32,278 nt of DNA, taken from the NCBI GenBank assembly GCA_027624335.1, contig JAQBWV010000055.1, positions 1-32,278 on the forward strand, written 5' to 3'. The stretch is from Planctomycetota bacterium (GTDB lineage Bacteria > Planctomycetota > Planctomycetia > Planctomycetales > Planctomycetaceae). Each line of letters begins with the position of its first letter. Positions within the stretch are counted from its first letter, which is position 1. Below are positions 31,248-32,278 of the stretch, one piece after another. The notes under the pieces are model-generated. The model was not told where the DNA came from and searched no databases. It saw nothing but the letters and a program-made list of their open reading frames with translations. The position numbers and the translations under genes are program-made.

Positions 31248-32030
31248 ATGAAATACCCGGTGCTGACGGTTCTGCTGCTGACACTCGTAGCCGGTTGCGG
31301 CCAGGAGAAAAAGCCCGACGCCGCTTCCTATCCCAACTCGACAGGAAGCGATCCGGCTGGTTACGGCAGCTACTACGGCACGGAAGAGATCACGTTTCTC
31401 AACGAAGCCTCCAGCAACGCTTCGCTGGATACGGGGCTGACTTCAATCTCGTTCGTGGCTTCGACAGGTGAAGAGCGTCTGGTTAAAGACATCGCTCCCG
31501 GAAAAACGCTCGTACTGGTCGTCACGCGAGGCAACACCGTGCCGATCTGCCCCTACTGCTCGACCCAGACAGCGCGGCTGATCTCCAACTATGAAGCCTT
31601 CAAAGAGCGAGGCGCTGAAGTCGCAGTCGTTTATCCCATTGAGACGGGTGACGACCGCAGCCGGCTCGACAGCTTTCTGTCGGACGTCACAACGAAGCTG
31701 GCTGATTCGAGCAATCCCGTTCCGTTCCCTGTTCTGCTGGATGTCGAACTGAAGGGTGTCGACCAACTTGGAATCCGGAAAGACCTGTCCAAACCCGCCA
31801 CGTACATCGTCGACCATGCAGGCAACGTGCAGTACGCCTACGTCGGCGAACACATCGCCGACCGCCCGAGCGTCCCGGCGTTACTCGCCGAAGTTGACAA
31901 GCTTAAACCGTCGCCGGTTGCGTCTCCGGAACCAACGGGTGACGACGAAGCGTCACAGGACTCGACTCCAAAGTCCGCTGACGAATCGGCGGCAGAGGTC
32001 AAACCTGCTGAGGACTCGGCAACAGAATGA
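31248..32030 (+). CDS. Thioredoxin-fold lipoprotein with CPYC motif
   Basis: 260 residues. A lipoprotein signal ends in LVAGC (Cys 17). A redoxin/AhpC-like thioredoxin fold covers about residues 60-225, with ICPYCSTQTARLI (CPYC, 101-104), PVPFPVLLDVE and KPATYIVDHAGNVQYAYVGEH (cis-Pro near residue 180). The C-terminal 40 residues are acidic and rich in Ser, Ala, Pro and Glu. CPYC is unusual for a peroxiredoxin and matches the glutaredoxin/oxidoreductase active site. GGAG lies seven bases before ATG 31248. Its stop codon overlaps the start of the kinase gene as ATGA, so the two products are translated in step and may act together, for example as a redox input to the kinase (inference). Confidence 0.9.
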   Translation: MKYPVLTVLLLTLVAGCGQEKKPDAASYPNSTGSDPAGYGSYYGTEEITFLNEASSNASLDTGLTSISFVASTGEERLVKDIAPGKTLVLVVTRGNTVPICPYCSTQTARLISNYEAFKERGAEVAVVYPIETGDDRSRLDSFLSDVTTKLADSSNPVPFPVLLDVELKGVDQLGIRKDLSKPATYIVDHAGNVQYAYVGEHIADRPSVPALLAEVDKLKPSPVASPEPTGDDEASQDSTPKSADESAAEVKPAEDSATE

Positions 32031-32278
32031 CGTCTGAAGCTGAGAACCCATCGGCGGACGATTTCTTCAGCCTGGCCGAAAGACTTGAGTTTGCAACGCC
32101 TGAGTCGCTGGCGCCGCTGGCCGAAGAATGCTCCAGAACCTCGGTCGCACCGGAAACGCTGGCCTTACGCAAAGGCCTGCTGGACGCGATCGAAATCGAA
32201 ATTATCGGAACGCTGCTGCAACCGCTGGAGTCAGTGCCAGGTTACGAGATCTTCAGCGTCCTCGGTAAAGGCGGTATG
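32027..32278 (+). CDS. Ser/Thr protein kinase (3' partial)
   Basis: The first 84 codons of a protein kinase, cut off by the window end. An Asp/Ser/Glu-rich N-terminal region with LAERLEFATPESLAPLAEE runs into TLLQPLESVPGYEIFSVLGK, reaching the glycine loop GKGGM at the last bases. Start is ATG 32027, overlapping the lipoprotein stop by four bases (ATGA). Its last 68 bases match bases 1-68 of this window at 66 positions and in the same frame, so it is either a close paralogue of the kinase at the left end or the same gene if the ends join. One difference changes Leu to Phe and the other is silent. Confidence 0.93.
   Translation, partial: MTSEAENPSADDFFSLAERLEFATPESLAPLAEECSRTSVAPETLALRKGLLDAIEIEIIGTLLQPLESVPGYEIFSVLGKGGM

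Noticed and set aside
1..32278. Insertion sequence, prophage or integrase-bearing island
   Set aside because: No transposase, integrase, phage structural gene or flanking tRNA was seen. The end match is within kinase coding sequence, not an inverted terminal repeat.

Overview
The window looks like planctomycete chromosomal DNA (moderate-to-high GC). The supporting signs are a Ser/Thr kinase whose extracellular part resembles DUF1080, a planctomycete-style ECF sigma factor, small EBP-controlled Tad genes with unusual pilins, and secreted proteins of unknown function. The phylum is an inference from gene style; no rRNA or tRNA gene was seen.

Most of the window is a Tad (tight adherence, type IVb/Flp pilus) locus in two blocks. 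Block 1 (about 3.5-16.1 kb) is divergent. The minus strand carries a GT-C-like membrane protein, an Flp pilin, a TadE pseudopilin, a small membrane protein and the prepilin peptidase TadV/CpaA; a further membrane protein lies downstream. The plus strand carries a TadE-like protein with a PKD-like tail, a TadG-like protein, the secretin RcpA/CpaC, a CpaD-like Gly-tailed lipoprotein, a TadD-like TPR lipoprotein and a sigma-54 activator with an atypical receiver domain. Block 2 (about 22.4-29.1 kb, plus strand) carries two divergent pilin-like proteins, CpaB/RcpC, the ATPase CpaF/TadA, the platform proteins TadB and TadC, and a GT2-GtrA fusion. No TadZ/CpaE gene is present in the window.

Between the blocks (16.1-22.3 kb) lie unrelated genes: proC, an SDR oxidoreductase, an ECF sigma factor, an O-antigen polymerase/ligase-like protein preceded by a 13-bp minisatellite, and a decayed locus in which the 3' part of rmlA is joined out of frame to the 5' part of an esterase gene.

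The right end holds a secreted helical protein of unknown function, a gene-poor stretch with a strong but ownerless terminator, a CPYC thioredoxin-fold lipoprotein and the start of a Ser/Thr kinase gene that overlaps it by ATGA. The first 68 bases and the last 68 bases of the window match at 66 positions, in the same kinase reading frame. The ends are therefore either paralogous kinases, a contig broken at a repeat, or a circular overlap.

The most interesting working idea is a Tad pilus linked to a lipid-linked sugar pathway. A polyprenyl-phosphate sugar synthase fused to a GtrA flippase follows tadC, and GT-C-type membrane proteins lie beside flp and tadV. Together they could glycosylate the pilins or another surface component.
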